A stretch of DNA of 64,000 nt, from positions 310,001-374,000 of the forward strand of contig NZ_WWFG01000003.1 of assembly GCF_026127265.1 (NCBI RefSeq). The letters are read 5' to 3'. This DNA is from Nostoc sp. KVJ3 (lineage in GTDB: Bacteria > Cyanobacteriota > Cyanobacteriia > Cyanobacteriales > Nostocaceae). Positions 27,634 through 36,492 of this stretch are shown in pieces. Both the position numbers and the translations under genes were made by a program. The notes beneath the pieces are model-generated. The model was not told the DNA's origin and ran no database searches. It worked only from the letters and a program-made list of their open reading frames with translations. Positions within the stretch are counted from its first letter, which is position 1. Each line of letters starts with the position of its first letter.

Positions 27634-29454
27634 TCAGTTTTCATTATTCCAAGCATTGAACTTATATTTAATTGGAGAATTTTGGAGTAATTTTTCAATT
27701 CCTTTTCGGATCAGCTCTGGTGGAACTCCGTCTAATTTCAACTCGGTTTGGATAAACTCATCAATGGAACTGGCTTTCGTTTTCTCCAAAAGCGCCAACA
27801 TCTGTTGAGCTTGGGTTGTTGGTGTGCTTGACTCTTTAGTTTCAGCTTGAGAGGTTTGCTTATTACTTGGTGCAGAGTCAATAAAGTTTTTGGTATCCCG
27901 GTCATAACCAGAGAAATTCTTTAACAGAGGCATTGGTATCCATTCATTGATGCCGCCGTAATAAACTGCTCGACCGACTGGTGATTGTGCAGCAATCTCC
28001 ATTACTTGGGTTGAGGTAATCTTGCGATCGCTGGGGATGAGTTGAGTGGCAATCATGGCGTTGTAAGCTGGGACGTTATCAGGATGAACCAACGCTACAG
28101 ACGTTAACTGCGATCGCAGTCCGCCAGAAATGCCCAAGTCGTCAGTATGGGGATTTTGCACAACAATCCAGAAATGCCAACCGGAACTATCGCCGCAAGA
28201 ACAGTAAGAGATGATTTTGTCTTTGAGCCAACCAATTTCACCCTTGGTATTTTTAAATTTGGAACAGACAGCCGTTCCTTCATCCAAAATAATCAGCTTG
28301 GAGCCAGAGATATTTTGAAATTCGGTAAAGCATTCTTTGACCCATTTAACGGCTTCGACCGGAGACATTTCTAGGATTTTAGCTCGTTTAAAAGTATCAA
28401 CACGACCTTTGAAATAACCGGTTTCTTTCTCGTCACCTTTCGGGTCAATATAAAAGATGTGTATGCCAGGATGCAGTCGCTTAATAGCATCGATTGCATT
28501 GCTAATGGTGATACCCTTGCCAGAACCAGGGACACCAACCCACAGCATATTGGTAACTTTCTTAGCAATATGCCCAATTAGGTCATACTGCACTTGGGGT
28601 TTAGTGGTGTAGATGGAGATATCGGTATTGACTGGAGGGGAAGAAGCACTTTGCATGGGAGCAGAGGGCATGGGAGAAATTTCCCCTGCACTCTTAGCAT
28701 TGTGCCCTGTTTCCTCTTCAAACCTTGCTCCCACAGCATGATTTGGTAATTGAGCAAATCGAGCTTGTGGGATACCAAGATTTTGCGGTTGTATGGCCTC
28801 TTGAATAACTGTTACTTGTTGGTAGTTAACTCGTGGGTCAATTGTCACTTGCGCTAAATGCCCAGACAATTGCTCACGGGTGGGAAACTGCCCACGTAGC
28901 TGAATAAACCAATCAAGTAACCAACGGTAAGCGTAAAATCGTTTTCCTGACCCAACAGCACCCAGGTATTCGCATAAAACATGAGAAGATTGCTTGAGCA
29001 TAGCAAACTCATATTTAGACATTGGCTGCAAATGAAGCATCAAGTCAGCAATTTCATTTTGGTTAGCGAAATATTCAGCCCGTGCGACGCTATCACCCAT
29101 TGCAGAAAGGAAAGCAAAGAAGTCACCACGAATAAAAGGGATGGGTGCAAATTGATGGGTATCGTTTAAGTCCTGAACAATTGACCAAAGATAACCAACC
29201 CCTGCAACAACCGCACCGATTGGAGCAAGAGGAGATGTAGCATAGCAAACCGCACCAGTAAGGGCGGTGGCCAATGTGATGAACTTAGCGAGATTCATCT
29301 CGTTGCGTTCATCTCTGGCACGAATCAACAACTGGTCTTGTCTTTCTTGTAGCCAAGAGGCGATATTTCCAGCTTCCAAATACTCAATACTGGGGTAATC
29401 GCCACGTAAAAGTGCCGTTTCTTTGGTTCCTAGTATTGGTATTTGTTGCTGCAT
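27634..29454 (-). CDS. membrane-anchored FtsK/HerA/coupling-protein-like ATPase
   Basis: 606 aa. Two predicted membrane helices at about 55-95 (FITLATALTGAVCYATS and a second), a long cytosolic linker, then an ATPase domain with Walker A VGVPGSGKG at 306-314, DPKGDEKE at 337-344, Walker B LIILDEG at 387-393, and a VQNPHTDDLG sensor-like motif. The residue after the Walker A lysine is Gly rather than the usual Ser/Thr. The layout (N-terminal TM, P-loop core) fits type IV coupling proteins and FtsK-like DNA pumps, which move DNA across membranes. It is the last gene of the long minus-strand operon, after two membrane-protein genes. Confidence 0.75.
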   Translation of the reverse strand: MQQQIPILGTKETALLRGDYPSIEYLEAGNIASWLQERQDQLLIRARDERNEMNLAKFITLATALTGAVCYATSPLAPIGAVVAGVGYLWSIVQDLNDTHQFAPIPFIRGDFFAFLSAMGDSVARAEYFANQNEIADLMLHLQPMSKYEFAMLKQSSHVLCEYLGAVGSGKRFYAYRWLLDWFIQLRGQFPTREQLSGHLAQVTIDPRVNYQQVTVIQEAIQPQNLGIPQARFAQLPNHAVGARFEEETGHNAKSAGEISPMPSAPMQSASSPPVNTDISIYTTKPQVQYDLIGHIAKKVTNMLWVGVPGSGKGITISNAIDAIKRLHPGIHIFYIDPKGDEKETGYFKGRVDTFKRAKILEMSPVEAVKWVKECFTEFQNISGSKLIILDEGTAVCSKFKNTKGEIGWLKDKIISYCSCGDSSGWHFWIVVQNPHTDDLGISGGLRSQLTSVALVHPDNVPAYNAMIATQLIPSDRKITSTQVMEIAAQSPVGRAVYYGGINEWIPMPLLKNFSGYDRDTKNFIDSAPSNKQTSQAETKESSTPTTQAQQMLALLEKTKASSIDEFIQTELKLDGVPPELIRKGIEKLLQNSPIKYKFNAWNNEN

Positions 29455-29465
29455 GTTCTTTTCTC

Positions 29466-30182
29466 TTACTTAGTTAATTTCCAAATGTTGTAACCAATCT
29501 CACCAGCCATCATTGAAGCTACGTTGTAAGCAAAGCAAGCCAAGATCACACCAGGGTTCGTGTAGCGAAAGGGATTACGACCAACGAAGGTAGTAGTCAG
29601 ATCAAAAACCCAGAAAAACAGTGCGATCGCTCCCCCTGTATGACGTTCTTTCATGCCAGCAGCTTTGTAATCGCCCCACAATGCCACTGTCAGGTCGATA
29701 TTCCCATTTGGTTTACTGCCGAGTGTGTATTGTTTTGATTCCTCAAACTCGTTCTTGGCCTGTTGTGGGTCTTTACCACGTAAGGTTCGGGCTTCCATCA
29801 CTTGCACTAGTGCAGAGATGCCAAAACTAATCCAAAATAAGGGATTCAATAAGAGTTGTAACCAACCAAGCCAGCCAATCCATTCAGTTTCAAACCAGGG
29901 AAAAATCGGTTTTCCCTGAAATAAAACCTGCCAAATGCTATCAGTAGAAAGGAGTGTACCAATCCAGAAACCAATTGCACCAACAAGCTTGTATCCGGGT
30001 GTGCCTGGGGTAACGAATTGGGCAATGATATGTGAAATAAAGATGACTGGCAGTGAGATTAATGCCACAATCCACCGAGCTAATAATTCTAGGTAGTCAC
30101 TCCCTCCTTTTTTTGGCTCTTTTTGTGGTGATGATTCTGGTTTCGGTTGTGAATTAGATTTGTTTGGAGTGAGATATTTCAT
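29466..30182 (-). CDS. polytopic membrane protein of the ATPase operon
   Basis: 238 aa with a Pro/Ser/Lys-rich N-terminus (about 30 residues) and roughly five membrane segments (LLARWIVALISLPVIFISHI, LVGAIGFWIGTLL, LLLNPLFWISFGISALV, GGAIALFFWVFDL, VILACFAYNVASMM). No family recognised. It lies 11 bp upstream of the ATPase gene and is a natural membrane partner for it. Confidence 0.65.
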   Translation of the reverse strand: MKYLTPNKSNSQPKPESSPQKEPKKGGSDYLELLARWIVALISLPVIFISHIIAQFVTPGTPGYKLVGAIGFWIGTLLSTDSIWQVLFQGKPIFPWFETEWIGWLGWLQLLLNPLFWISFGISALVQVMEARTLRGKDPQQAKNEFEESKQYTLGSKPNGNIDLTVALWGDYKAAGMKERHTGGAIALFFWVFDLTTTFVGRNPFRYTNPGVILACFAYNVASMMAGEIGYNIWKLTK

Positions 30183-30185
30183 AAA

Positions 30186-30596
30186 TCAATTGGGTGAATC
30201 TTTAAGTAGTGGCGAATTCTTACAAGCATTTTTGAATCGATATTTCCATTTCCATTGCCTCTGTTCAATTCGCCCAATACATAAACCAGTTGAGTCATAC
30301 ACAAAAACTGTCTCATCTTCTAAATAACCTGTAGTGTCAGGTCTAGGGTTACGCTTTTTTGAGTCTAAATAGTTCCTGATTCGTAACTTACTGAATGAGG
30401 GCGTAACTCCAAGAGAGTTAATTTTGTCGGCGGTCGCTGCCCTTTGCTCGGCTTTAATGCGTTCTAGTTCTTCAGACTCACGAATAGTAATGCCACTGTT
30501 GTAAGTCTTAAATTGGGCTGGTAGTTGTGATAACCAAGGACTTGCGATTAACCCCATGCCCAATAATCCCAACATCGCTTGCTTCTGATATTTCAT
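30186..30596 (-). CDS. exported or membrane-anchored small protein
   Basis: 136 aa with a signal-peptide or anchor-like N-terminus (MKYQKQAMLGLLGMGLIASP), a charged helical middle (ESEELERIKAEQRAATADKI) and a C-terminal part with two Cys (GLCIGRIEQRQWKWKYRFKN, then AC). It is separated by 3 bp from the membrane-protein gene, so the two are co-translated. The next 139 bp upstream (30597-30735) hold an open frame encoding NLFGLLVIFFLVCIGLSVYV, one membrane helix, but with no clear start codon. Confidence 0.55.
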   Translation of the reverse strand: MKYQKQAMLGLLGMGLIASPWLSQLPAQFKTYNSGITIRESEELERIKAEQRAATADKINSLGVTPSFSKLRIRNYLDSKKRNPRPDTTGYLEDETVFVYDSTGLCIGRIEQRQWKWKYRFKNACKNSPLLKDSPN

Positions 30597-30735
30597 TGTT
30601 GAAGCTCGTCGATACTTTGTGTTGTCTGGGGTGGCGGTGCATTAATAACACGAACATAAACAGACAGCCCAATACAAACTAGAAAAAAAATGACTAACAA
30701 TCCGAAAAGATTCTCCTTGAAGAACTTGCGCCATT

Positions 30736-31446
30736 TTAAGCTGGAGATTGGAATTTCTCGCTCAACAAAGAGCGTGTCAAATTTTTCAGATCCTGAATCG
30801 TCGCAGGTCGTGTAGACTTTTTTTCTGATGTCGGCACTCCTAATTCGTCTAAAAATGCTTTTGGGTCAAAACCAACAGTTGCAGCAGTAGTGAGGGTTTG
30901 AACTTGTTGCTTAATCTCATCCCCAGTCTTTAACCCGTACTCTTGGGTAATTTGTTGCCTGATTTCGGGATTTTTAGCCAATTGATAAATAAACGCTATT
31001 TCATCAAAACCTTGCTCTGTGCGTCGCTGTAATGAACGAGCATCAAGTTCACTCGTGATTTCATCGAACAATTCTTGCTCAAACTCATGAACTGCCAGCG
31101 CTTGAGCAACAGTCTTGCCTGCCACAATGTCCAAGAATGCCTTAAACGTTTCGCGGCTGACTCCTTCTACTCGTAATTGTTCAGTGGCCATGTCCATAGC
31201 TCCCGTCTGTATATTCGCTAAATTGCCGCTACCTCCTAACAGCTTCGATTTGTTGAGGGTTGCTTGCGCTAGATTGAACAACCTTTCTAAGCGATCGCTA
31301 ATATCTACGGGAAATTCTTGAGCGTTCGGATCAACTGCTGGATCTGACTGAGCCAGTTGTTCTAATCCAGCAATAATTTGCTCTGGGCTGTAGCTAGCAC
31401 TCAATAATTCAAATAATTCTGCACGGGTGAATATGCTATTCGACAT
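30736..31446 (-). CDS. hypothetical protein, 236 aa
   Basis: Acidic, helical and soluble. It overlaps the upstream gene by 11 bp. Segments such as AELFELLSASYSPEQIIAGL and KTVAQALAVHEFEQELFDEI suggest helical bundles; no catalytic motif is seen. Conserved neighbours suggest a structural role in the module. Confidence 0.6.
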   Translation of the reverse strand: MSNSIFTRAELFELLSASYSPEQIIAGLEQLAQSDPAVDPNAQEFPVDISDRLERLFNLAQATLNKSKLLGGSGNLANIQTGAMDMATEQLRVEGVSRETFKAFLDIVAGKTVAQALAVHEFEQELFDEITSELDARSLQRRTEQGFDEIAFIYQLAKNPEIRQQITQEYGLKTGDEIKQQVQTLTTAATVGFDPKAFLDELGVPTSEKKSTRPATIQDLKNLTRSLLSEKFQSPA

Positions 31447-31960
31447 GATGTATCTCTCCTAAACCGTATGATGTGAATCTAAGTTGTTCTTGTTCAAAGT
31501 TGCTGCGAGTATATTCACCTTTGTTAGCTTCAATAATGGCCTCAACAAGGGGCTTTTTATCAATGCCTTGAACAATGTCAGAAAACAATTCGCCAATCTT
31601 TCCTACTACCCATACTTGATACGTTGTCATTAATGGCGCACGTAGTCTCTTTTCTTGAGCAAAAGCTTTCATTCTTAAGAGTATTAATCTATACTCTGGA
31701 ACAAGTTGAGCTACTTCTGTCCACCGTTCTAATGTACGGGGGCAGATGCCTAAAATTTTAGTTGCTTTGGCTTTTGACATCGGTAAAAGCAAGAAATTGA
31801 CTCCCGATTGGCTTGGTTTTTGATGAAAAAGTTGTTCTCTCCATTGTGACTTCATGAACTTAGTCAAATCCGTGTCAATAGTCTCAAAAAGATAGTCAAT
31901 ATCTGTGTCAATCTCTGTATCAAGACCATTGTCAATATCTGTATCAATATTGATGTCCAT
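31436..31960 (-). CDS. HTH-like protein with N-terminal Asp/Ile repeat
   Basis: I choose the ATG at 31960 over an upstream TTG (31969). The N-terminus is a simple Asp-Ile-Asp-Thr repeat (MDINIDTDIDNGLDTEIDTD), mirrored in the DNA by near-tandem TATTGACA-type units. The middle, MSKAKATKILGICPRTLERW, resembles a MerR/excisionase-like helix-turn-helix, so it may bind DNA. It overlaps the following gene by 11 bp. No family name can be given. Confidence 0.55.
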   Translation of the reverse strand: MDINIDTDIDNGLDTEIDTDIDYLFETIDTDLTKFMKSQWREQLFHQKPSQSGVNFLLLPMSKAKATKILGICPRTLERWTEVAQLVPEYRLILLRMKAFAQEKRLRAPLMTTYQVWVVGKIGELFSDIVQGIDKKPLVEAIIEANKGEYTRSNFEQEQLRFTSYGLGEIHHVE

Positions 31961-32051
31961 GACAAACAACTATTGACTATCTATTGACTTTGCTCTTTTA
32001 TAATAAAAAACCCGCATCAAAGTGGGTAGTGTCTGTGTGACCTTTTTTGAT

Positions 32052-32270
32052 TTAAGAAGCACTTAAATATAAATCTAATAAACCAAAATGATTTAAGACA
32101 GATTCTTTTGGTTGTTGGTAACGACTACTATGCTCGTCAGCCAACCAGTGCTTAAGAGTTTCTGGTGGATAATCGCTTAGTTCATGAATCTCGGACACCG
32201 ATAATCCGTGCTTCAATTTAAATTCTTTAGGATGAATCCGTTTCACCTTCAATAAGTGTTTGTTTGACAT
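32052..32270 (-). CDS. small hypothetical protein
   Basis: 72 aa from the ATG at 32270. Contains KHGLSVSEIHELSDYPPETL, then KHWLADEH, a possible short helix-turn-helix (EIHELSDYPPETLKHW). An upstream extension of the frame to 32402 is improbable because it covers an inverted-repeat region and has Cys/Arg-rich, non-protein-like sequence. Confidence 0.5.
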   Translation of the reverse strand: MSNKHLLKVKRIHPKEFKLKHGLSVSEIHELSDYPPETLKHWLADEHSSRYQQPKESVLNHFGLLDLYLSAS

Positions 32271-32297
32271 AATGCAATTACTTATAAAATCTTTCAT

Positions 32298-32481
32298 TCG
32301 ATGCGTTTTGATGCAGCGATACCGAAGGCACAATTTTTGTACCTTCGGTAAAAAGCAAGCAGACCATGAGACTCTGCTCGACCTCAAACACGGTAGCATC
32401 AAGGCTTTGGGACACGCGGATGATTTCGATGAGGCTCAAAACTCTAGTAATGCCGTGAAAATAACTGTCTCATGGTCTGCT
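32298..32481. repeat. inverted-repeat-rich non-coding region in the operon
   Basis: Three dyads lie in ~180 bp without a convincing gene: a TACCGAAGG/CCTTCGGTA stem at ~32319-32349, AGCAGACCATGAGAC at 32358-32372 with its exact complement at 32467-32481, and a GCATCAAAACGC-type half-site near 32300. The long-range pair encloses ~95 bases. This could be a structured RNA, a transfer origin, or a protein-binding region. Confidence 0.5.
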
Positions 32482-32527
32482 CAATCCCTTGCCCTGACTG
32501 ATTCCGCGCCTCTATGAGAGAGAAAAT

Positions 32528-32884
32528 TCATTTTTTTGAATTTTGCAGAAAACCCCGGTTTTTGGCTCTTTTATCTAAAGTGGGTTTTTCTATTTGTCCT
32601 GTGGTCATTTTTGAAGCCTGACCCTGTTTGACTAGCACCGAACGCAAGTACTGCCGACAAGCTGCTTCTCCCCGACAGATCAGAATCCGCAGCGCCTGTA
32701 TTTCCTGTATTGGAGAAATACAAATTTCAGCAATGGCTGCAATCAGATTTTGTTGCTTCTGTATATAATCTTGATGCTGCTGCTCTAACTCTTGAATCTT
32801 GGAGTTAAGCTGTTGTATTTGTCGTAATGCTTGCGTCAGGGACGATTCTTTATTTTGAGAGCGATTATCTAGAGTTAACGTCAT
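32528..32884 (-). CDS. coiled-coil protein
   Basis: 118 aa. Residues ~15-55 are Gln/Glu-rich heptads (LTQALRQIQQLNSKIQELEQ, then QHQDYIQKQQ), a coiled coil; the end is basic. Two Cys in a short motif (ILICRGEAACRQYL). No family recognised. Confidence 0.55.
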   Translation of the reverse strand: MTLTLDNRSQNKESSLTQALRQIQQLNSKIQELEQQHQDYIQKQQNLIAAIAEICISPIQEIQALRILICRGEAACRQYLRSVLVKQGQASKMTTGQIEKPTLDKRAKNRGFLQNSKK

Positions 32885-32917
32885 TTTCTTACTCCTCTAA
32901 ATTGAGATTCTTCCTGT

Positions 32918-33130
32918 TTACTGTTGAGTGGCTTGTTCCACCTGAACAATTGCGTCTACTACTTCTCCCAAAATATTAAATGCATCATTTAAAACCACAT
33001 CGTTTGATGTAGAAAAATACTCGGACGATTGAAGCCTACGATAATCCTTACTACTCCCTACAAGCCTCAATGTATATTGACAACCTTGCAATATAGCTCG
33101 AATCTCTGATGTGGTTAATTTAATTTCCAT
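32918..33130 (-). CDS. small hypothetical protein
   Basis: 70 aa from the ATG at 33130, decided by an AGGAGG nine bases before it; a longer frame to 33253 overlaps the upstream gene and lacks such a site. Starts MEIKLTTSEIRAILQGCQYT. No family recognised. Confidence 0.6.
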   Translation of the reverse strand: MEIKLTTSEIRAILQGCQYTLRLVGSSKDYRRLQSSEYFSTSNDVVLNDAFNILGEVVDAIVQVEQATQQ

Positions 33131-33141
33131 CGTTGTTCCTC

Positions 33142-33465
33142 CTAAAACTTGTCCTGACGAATACTGAAACTCGCTCCAATCAAAGCACTGCCCAAGAAAG
33201 CTGAAAAGCTCACCAACATTCCCCCCAGGCAAATATTTTTCTGATGCTGCCAATATTGAGAACTTGTAGCAATCTCCATTCCCCAGCAGCCTGTTGCCCC
33301 TACTCCTGCAAATCCGGTAATTAGCAGAGAGACAATTGCAGTTGTTTCTATGGTGCGGTCAATGAAAATCCTGGGGTTGAATCTTTTTCTAGTCCGGCGG
33401 CGAAGAAGCAATTTACTCTTGTGGTCTAATTGGGATTGGTAAACAACTTGTTTGTGGCTAGTCAT
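33142..33465 (-). CDS. small membrane protein with basic N-terminus
   Basis: 107 aa. Basic N-terminal third (KSKLLLRRRTRKRFNPR), then two membrane helices (TAIVSLLITGFAGVGATGCW; GGMLVSFSAFLGSALIG). It overlaps the upstream gene by 4 bp (ATGA). Confidence 0.6.
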   Translation of the reverse strand: MTSHKQVVYQSQLDHKSKLLLRRRTRKRFNPRIFIDRTIETTAIVSLLITGFAGVGATGCWGMEIATSSQYWQHQKNICLGGMLVSFSAFLGSALIGASFSIRQDKF

Positions 33466-33662
33466 TTGGCATCCTCCAATTCAACAAAAAATCCTGCACC
33501 AGTATTATTAATCTTCACTAACTTTCGATTGACCAGTGTTTGAATCACGCTAAGACTAAACTTGATACTGCACAATCGTGCGCTACCTCCACAACGATCA
33601 AGATACTGTAGGCATAGTGAGGACTGGTCAGTAGGGGCGGGATGAGTGGATTTTCTCGGCAT
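33462..33662 (-). CDS. small winged-helix-like protein
   Basis: 66 aa from the ATG at 33662. CSIKFSLSVIQTLVNRKLVK followed by INNTGAGFFVELE looks like the last helix and wing of a small winged-helix domain. An upstream extension reaches 33749 but overlaps the next gene. Function unknown. Confidence 0.5.
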   Translation of the reverse strand: MPRKSTHPAPTDQSSLCLQYLDRCGGSARLCSIKFSLSVIQTLVNRKLVKINNTGAGFFVELEDAK

Positions 33663-33670
33663 AATCTTGA

Positions 33671-33865
33671 CTATGACTCTATGATTTCTAAATGATGTGG
33701 ATTGAAAAAAATTCCTTGACCAGGCGGCATATCTGAGAAATGAACACAAACCATGCCGTGTCCTGAATACTGGATGACTGTACCTGTTTGCCCTAACCTT
33801 GTGTCTTTTTCTGCAACTGTTTTAATAACTTTGACAACTGAATTAATTGGTGGAAGATTAGCCAT
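33671..33865 (-). CDS. small KOW/SH3-like protein
   Basis: 64 aa from the ATG at 33865 with AAAGGAT before it. INSVVKVIKTVAEKDTRLGQ then TGTVIQYSGHGMVCVHF is a short beta-barrel pattern (KOW/SH3-like G-x-V-x-x-Y). Common in cyanobacterial small proteins; role unknown. Confidence 0.55.
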   Translation of the reverse strand: MANLPPINSVVKVIKTVAEKDTRLGQTGTVIQYSGHGMVCVHFSDMPPGQGIFFNPHHLEIIES

Positions 33866-33897
33866 TTTTAATCCTTTAATGAACAGCTTATTATTGA

Positions 33898-34224
33898 TTA
33901 GTAATTTGAGTTTTCGCCGATACCATATTGCCATTTGAGAAAACTGACGGGAGTACAGATTTCTGACCAATCACAAGCTCCCATTGGGGCATTCCAGTCT
34001 TGTCGATATTCCTCTCCAAAATACCCTAGTCCCCAATGCCAATCGTCATATTCCGGCTGTGACTCCCATCCGAACCAGAGAGCAACATTCACTTTAACCA
34101 GGTATAAAAACTTAATCATCCATCCACCACTGTAATCAGAAATAAAATCGTAAAAGTCTCCTAGAAAGCGTTCATTTGTTAATGCAATTAAATCTATTCT
34201 TGACCAAAGATTCATCTTTTCCAT
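33898..34224 (-). CDS. hypothetical protein
   Basis: 108 aa from the ATG at 34224, which has AGAAGG before it; an ATG at 34260 overlapping the next gene's stop (ATGA) is an alternative. Trp- and aromatic-rich (WGLGYFGEEYRQDW), no family recognised. Confidence 0.5.
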   Translation of the reverse strand: MEKMNLWSRIDLIALTNERFLGDFYDFISDYSGGWMIKFLYLVKVNVALWFGWESQPEYDDWHWGLGYFGEEYRQDWNAPMGACDWSEICTPVSFLKWQYGIGENSNY

Positions 34225-34256
34225 TTTCCTTCTAATTTGAAGTATGATTTCTCTTC

Positions 34257-35030
34257 TCAATTCAATTCAGGCAATTCTGCAAGCGCTCCTTCCATCCATG
34301 CGCTAATTGCTGTTGTTTCATCTACTCCTCGTGCTACAGCGTCAACTACGTGCTTTTGATAAGAGTTAACAGTATGATTAGGATGTCCAAACTTATTACC
34401 AGCCCAAGCTAAACACATAGTCTTCACTAATTCATCAATCTGAACAGAATCAAGCTCACTTGGACTCGTAACATTTCGAGAATGCAGCCATTCTTTCACC
34501 AAATCGAGTGGATAATTTAGAAGTGTGCGAACTTCTTTGACTCGCAAATCTTTTGGGCTTATTGATGGCGGAGTTACAGCTTGTTTTGGTGGCTGAACTC
34601 TAGGCTGTTGATTGTCTTTGCGGGGTCTAATGTTATTCTGGGGCTGTTCAGGCTTTTGAGGAGTAGTTGCGCCTTCAGCATCATTATTTTCATCAGCCGT
34701 GACTGATAAAATTGCACAAACCGCATATCGTCGTGCATAAGTTAATGCTGCACCAAACTTTTGAGAGTCACCAATTTCAGGTAAAGGATAAGTACTGGTG
34801 ATACTCTCTCCAGATTCGCGAAAAATATGAGTCCGTAGCACGGTTTTAGCTTCAAAGATTTCAGTGGTTTGAATTATTACTAATCCATGTTTACCAAGCG
34901 CATGAGTGACAGCATCCAATACAGCGTCTAGTGTTGCATATTTACGCTTGTAGTGAGGATTAGTACCGTCTTTTTGAATGGGGTTAAACTCTGCCTTTGC
35001 TTTGATTAAAGCTTTGATTAGTTCTTGCAT
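34257..35030 (-). CDS. ERF-family single-strand annealing protein
   Basis: 257 aa. The N-terminal ~130 residues match the ERF recombinase family: MQELIKALIKAKAEFNPIQK, NPHYKRKYATLDAVLDAV, ALGKHGLVIIQTTE, and FGAALTYARRYAVCAILSVT with DENNDAE. A Pro/Gln-rich linker and a C-terminal helical domain follow. ERF proteins anneal complementary single strands and, in phages and plasmids, circularise or recombine DNA. It lies mid-operon among small genes, downstream of a 90-aa protein often seen with it. Confidence 0.85.
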   Translation of the reverse strand: MQELIKALIKAKAEFNPIQKDGTNPHYKRKYATLDAVLDAVTHALGKHGLVIIQTTEIFEAKTVLRTHIFRESGESITSTYPLPEIGDSQKFGAALTYARRYAVCAILSVTADENNDAEGATTPQKPEQPQNNIRPRKDNQQPRVQPPKQAVTPPSISPKDLRVKEVRTLLNYPLDLVKEWLHSRNVTSPSELDSVQIDELVKTMCLAWAGNKFGHPNHTVNSYQKHVVDAVARGVDETTAISAWMEGALAELPELN

Positions 35031-35047
35031 TGTCTAGTCCTCTCACT

Positions 35048-35320
35048 CTACCAATCGTTTTCATTGATATCACCAGACACTTTTTTGTTAGACTTAGCTT
35101 TATTTATCTGAAACTCTGAGGCTTTCAAGACAGGCATTGCCGCTTGTTTTACTGAAGCTTTGGCTTGATGATAGAGGAATTGGGTTATTCCATCCGCGTC
35201 TTCCCCATCCTCAACTTGCGCCCAGAGAGAGCAGCCTATTTCCAGCGATTCATAGTCGCCGAGATTGAATTTTCTAGAGTAACTAACAGATACAGTTGTA
35301 AATTTCATTTTGGTTATCAA
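35048..35320 (-). CDS. small conserved cyanobacterial plasmid/phage protein
   Basis: 90 aa. KFTTVSVSYSRKFNLGDYES, then LEIGCSLWAQVEDGEDADGI and AKASVKQAAMPVLKASEFQI. I recall this pattern from proteins next to ERF or single-strand-binding genes in cyanobacterial mobile DNA, but the function is not known to me. It overlaps the next gene by 4 bp. Confidence 0.6.
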   Translation of the reverse strand: MITKMKFTTVSVSYSRKFNLGDYESLEIGCSLWAQVEDGEDADGITQFLYHQAKASVKQAAMPVLKASEFQINKAKSNKKVSGDINENDW

Positions 35321-35544
35321 TTTTCTTCGTTAATATCAACCATTTCAATGCAGTGTCTTGTACATAAATCGCTAGCTTTTACACCAATAATTCCTGGTTG
35401 AATTTCATTAGATAATTCTTCAATCATTGAATGAAAGCCAGGGTCTTCATCATTTATTTCTACTTCAATCAAACCTGCATCATTCGATATAACAGTTGCC
35501 CAAGTTGGCAAATCTGGAGGAATACTTGTTGCGTAGAGTTTCAT
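35317..35544 (-). CDS. small acidic hypothetical protein
   Basis: 75 aa, acidic (LIEVEINDEDPGFHSMIEEL), no family recognised. Both ends overlap neighbours by ATGA. Confidence 0.5.
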   Translation of the reverse strand: MKLYATSIPPDLPTWATVISNDAGLIEVEINDEDPGFHSMIEELSNEIQPGIIGVKASDLCTRHCIEMVDINEEN

Positions 35545-35786
35545 GATTTTGATTCCTGATTAAACTTGATTTCTACGATTTCTTCAACACAACCCATTGC
35601 CTCGCTCAAATAATGCAGGACATCGCCCAAGTGAGTTGCTGCTTCTGGGTCAATCTTCTTGTCTGCAATCAACAAAAGCCAGTTTTCGTTTTGGGCGATC
35701 GCCTGAATCTTTGCGTAGCACGAGTTAAATTCTTGTAGGATTTCTATCGGTTCCATTGGTATATTCGATGAATTGTGTTGTTGCAT
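35541..35786 (-). CDS. small hypothetical protein
   Basis: 81 aa, helical, acidic (LLIADKKIDPEAATHLGDVL, then HYLSEAMGCVEEIVEIKF). It overlaps the downstream gene by 4 bp. No family recognised. Confidence 0.5.
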   Translation of the reverse strand: MQQHNSSNIPMEPIEILQEFNSCYAKIQAIAQNENWLLLIADKKIDPEAATHLGDVLHYLSEAMGCVEEIVEIKFNQESKS

Positions 35787-35858
35787 TCGGATAAACTAAT
35801 AATTTAGTTTTGCTCCTCGCCATACAGGTGGGTCTGTCCTGCCCACCCGTTTCCTTAC

Positions 35859-36365
35859 TCACGCTGCAACTAAATCTCTAGTTTCTGGCACGTATCTTTT
35901 TAACCTTTCCCACTCCTCAAAAGTTAGCGAATCGAATTCTTTATCTAGTAACTCTTCTTCCGTGGGTCGTTGTTCTGTAGTCGCTGTAAAGTAGCCTGTC
36001 ATCGTCATAAATTCATCAAGCCCGACTGCTGCATCAATCGGCTCGGCGTATCGAAGAGAATCCATTCCGCTAGACCAGTGCGTAAGGTGTTGAAATATCA
36101 CCCCAATCATTGAATCGCCTTTGTACACTCGATAATTTCTGGGGCAAGCTCCGTCAGCGTAAACCAGCTTGTAGCCAGAAATCTCTTGCACCTCTGCGTT
36201 GGGGTCGGTTGGAGGTAGGAGAATTTTCTCTGGGGATTCATCCCAATCGGCTTGTTGAAGAGAAAATGGGCTAATCATATTTGATATGCCATGATGATTT
36301 AAATTGTCATAAATTTCGTTGTAGAAGCGATTGCATAACTCTAGGTATGCAATCGCCTTTCTCAC
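35859..36365 (-). CDS. hypothetical protein, 168 aa
   Basis: Soluble, acidic. ADWDESPEKILLPPTDPNAE is repeated in part in the short frame just upstream (VDECQENILLPATDANAE), so the region has been duplicated. C-terminus ends LTFEEWERLKRYVPETRDLV. The start is uncertain (36365 or an internal ATG near 36280). Confidence 0.5.
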   Translation of the reverse strand: MRKAIAYLELCNRFYNEIYDNLNHHGISNMISPFSLQQADWDESPEKILLPPTDPNAEVQEISGYKLVYADGACPRNYRVYKGDSMIGVIFQHLTHWSSGMDSLRYAEPIDAAVGLDEFMTMTGYFTATTEQRPTEEELLDKEFDSLTFEEWERLKRYVPETRDLVAA

Positions 36366-36492
36366 TTGCAGTACTAAGGATTTCTTTCACCTCTGCATTC
36401 GCATCTGTAGCAGGTAGGAGAATATTTTCTTGACACTCATCTACTTCAAGCAAGAGGTTACTTGCTCTACTTTGTGTCATGATTCTGTTCAT
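36307..36492 (-). pseudogene. truncated paralogue of the 168-aa gene
   Basis: 61 aa; the middle (ENILLPATDANAEVKEI) matches the N-terminal part of the gene at 35859-36365, then diverges and stops. The DNA around 36326-36365 and 36509-36553 is also similar (GCGATTGCATAACTCTAGG in both). Best explained as a tandem duplication remnant of ~185 bp. Confidence 0.5.

Noticed and set aside
32260..32517. 85-codon plus-strand frame in the dyad-rich gap
   Set aside because: It covers inverted repeats, lacks a ribosome site and gives no recognisable product.
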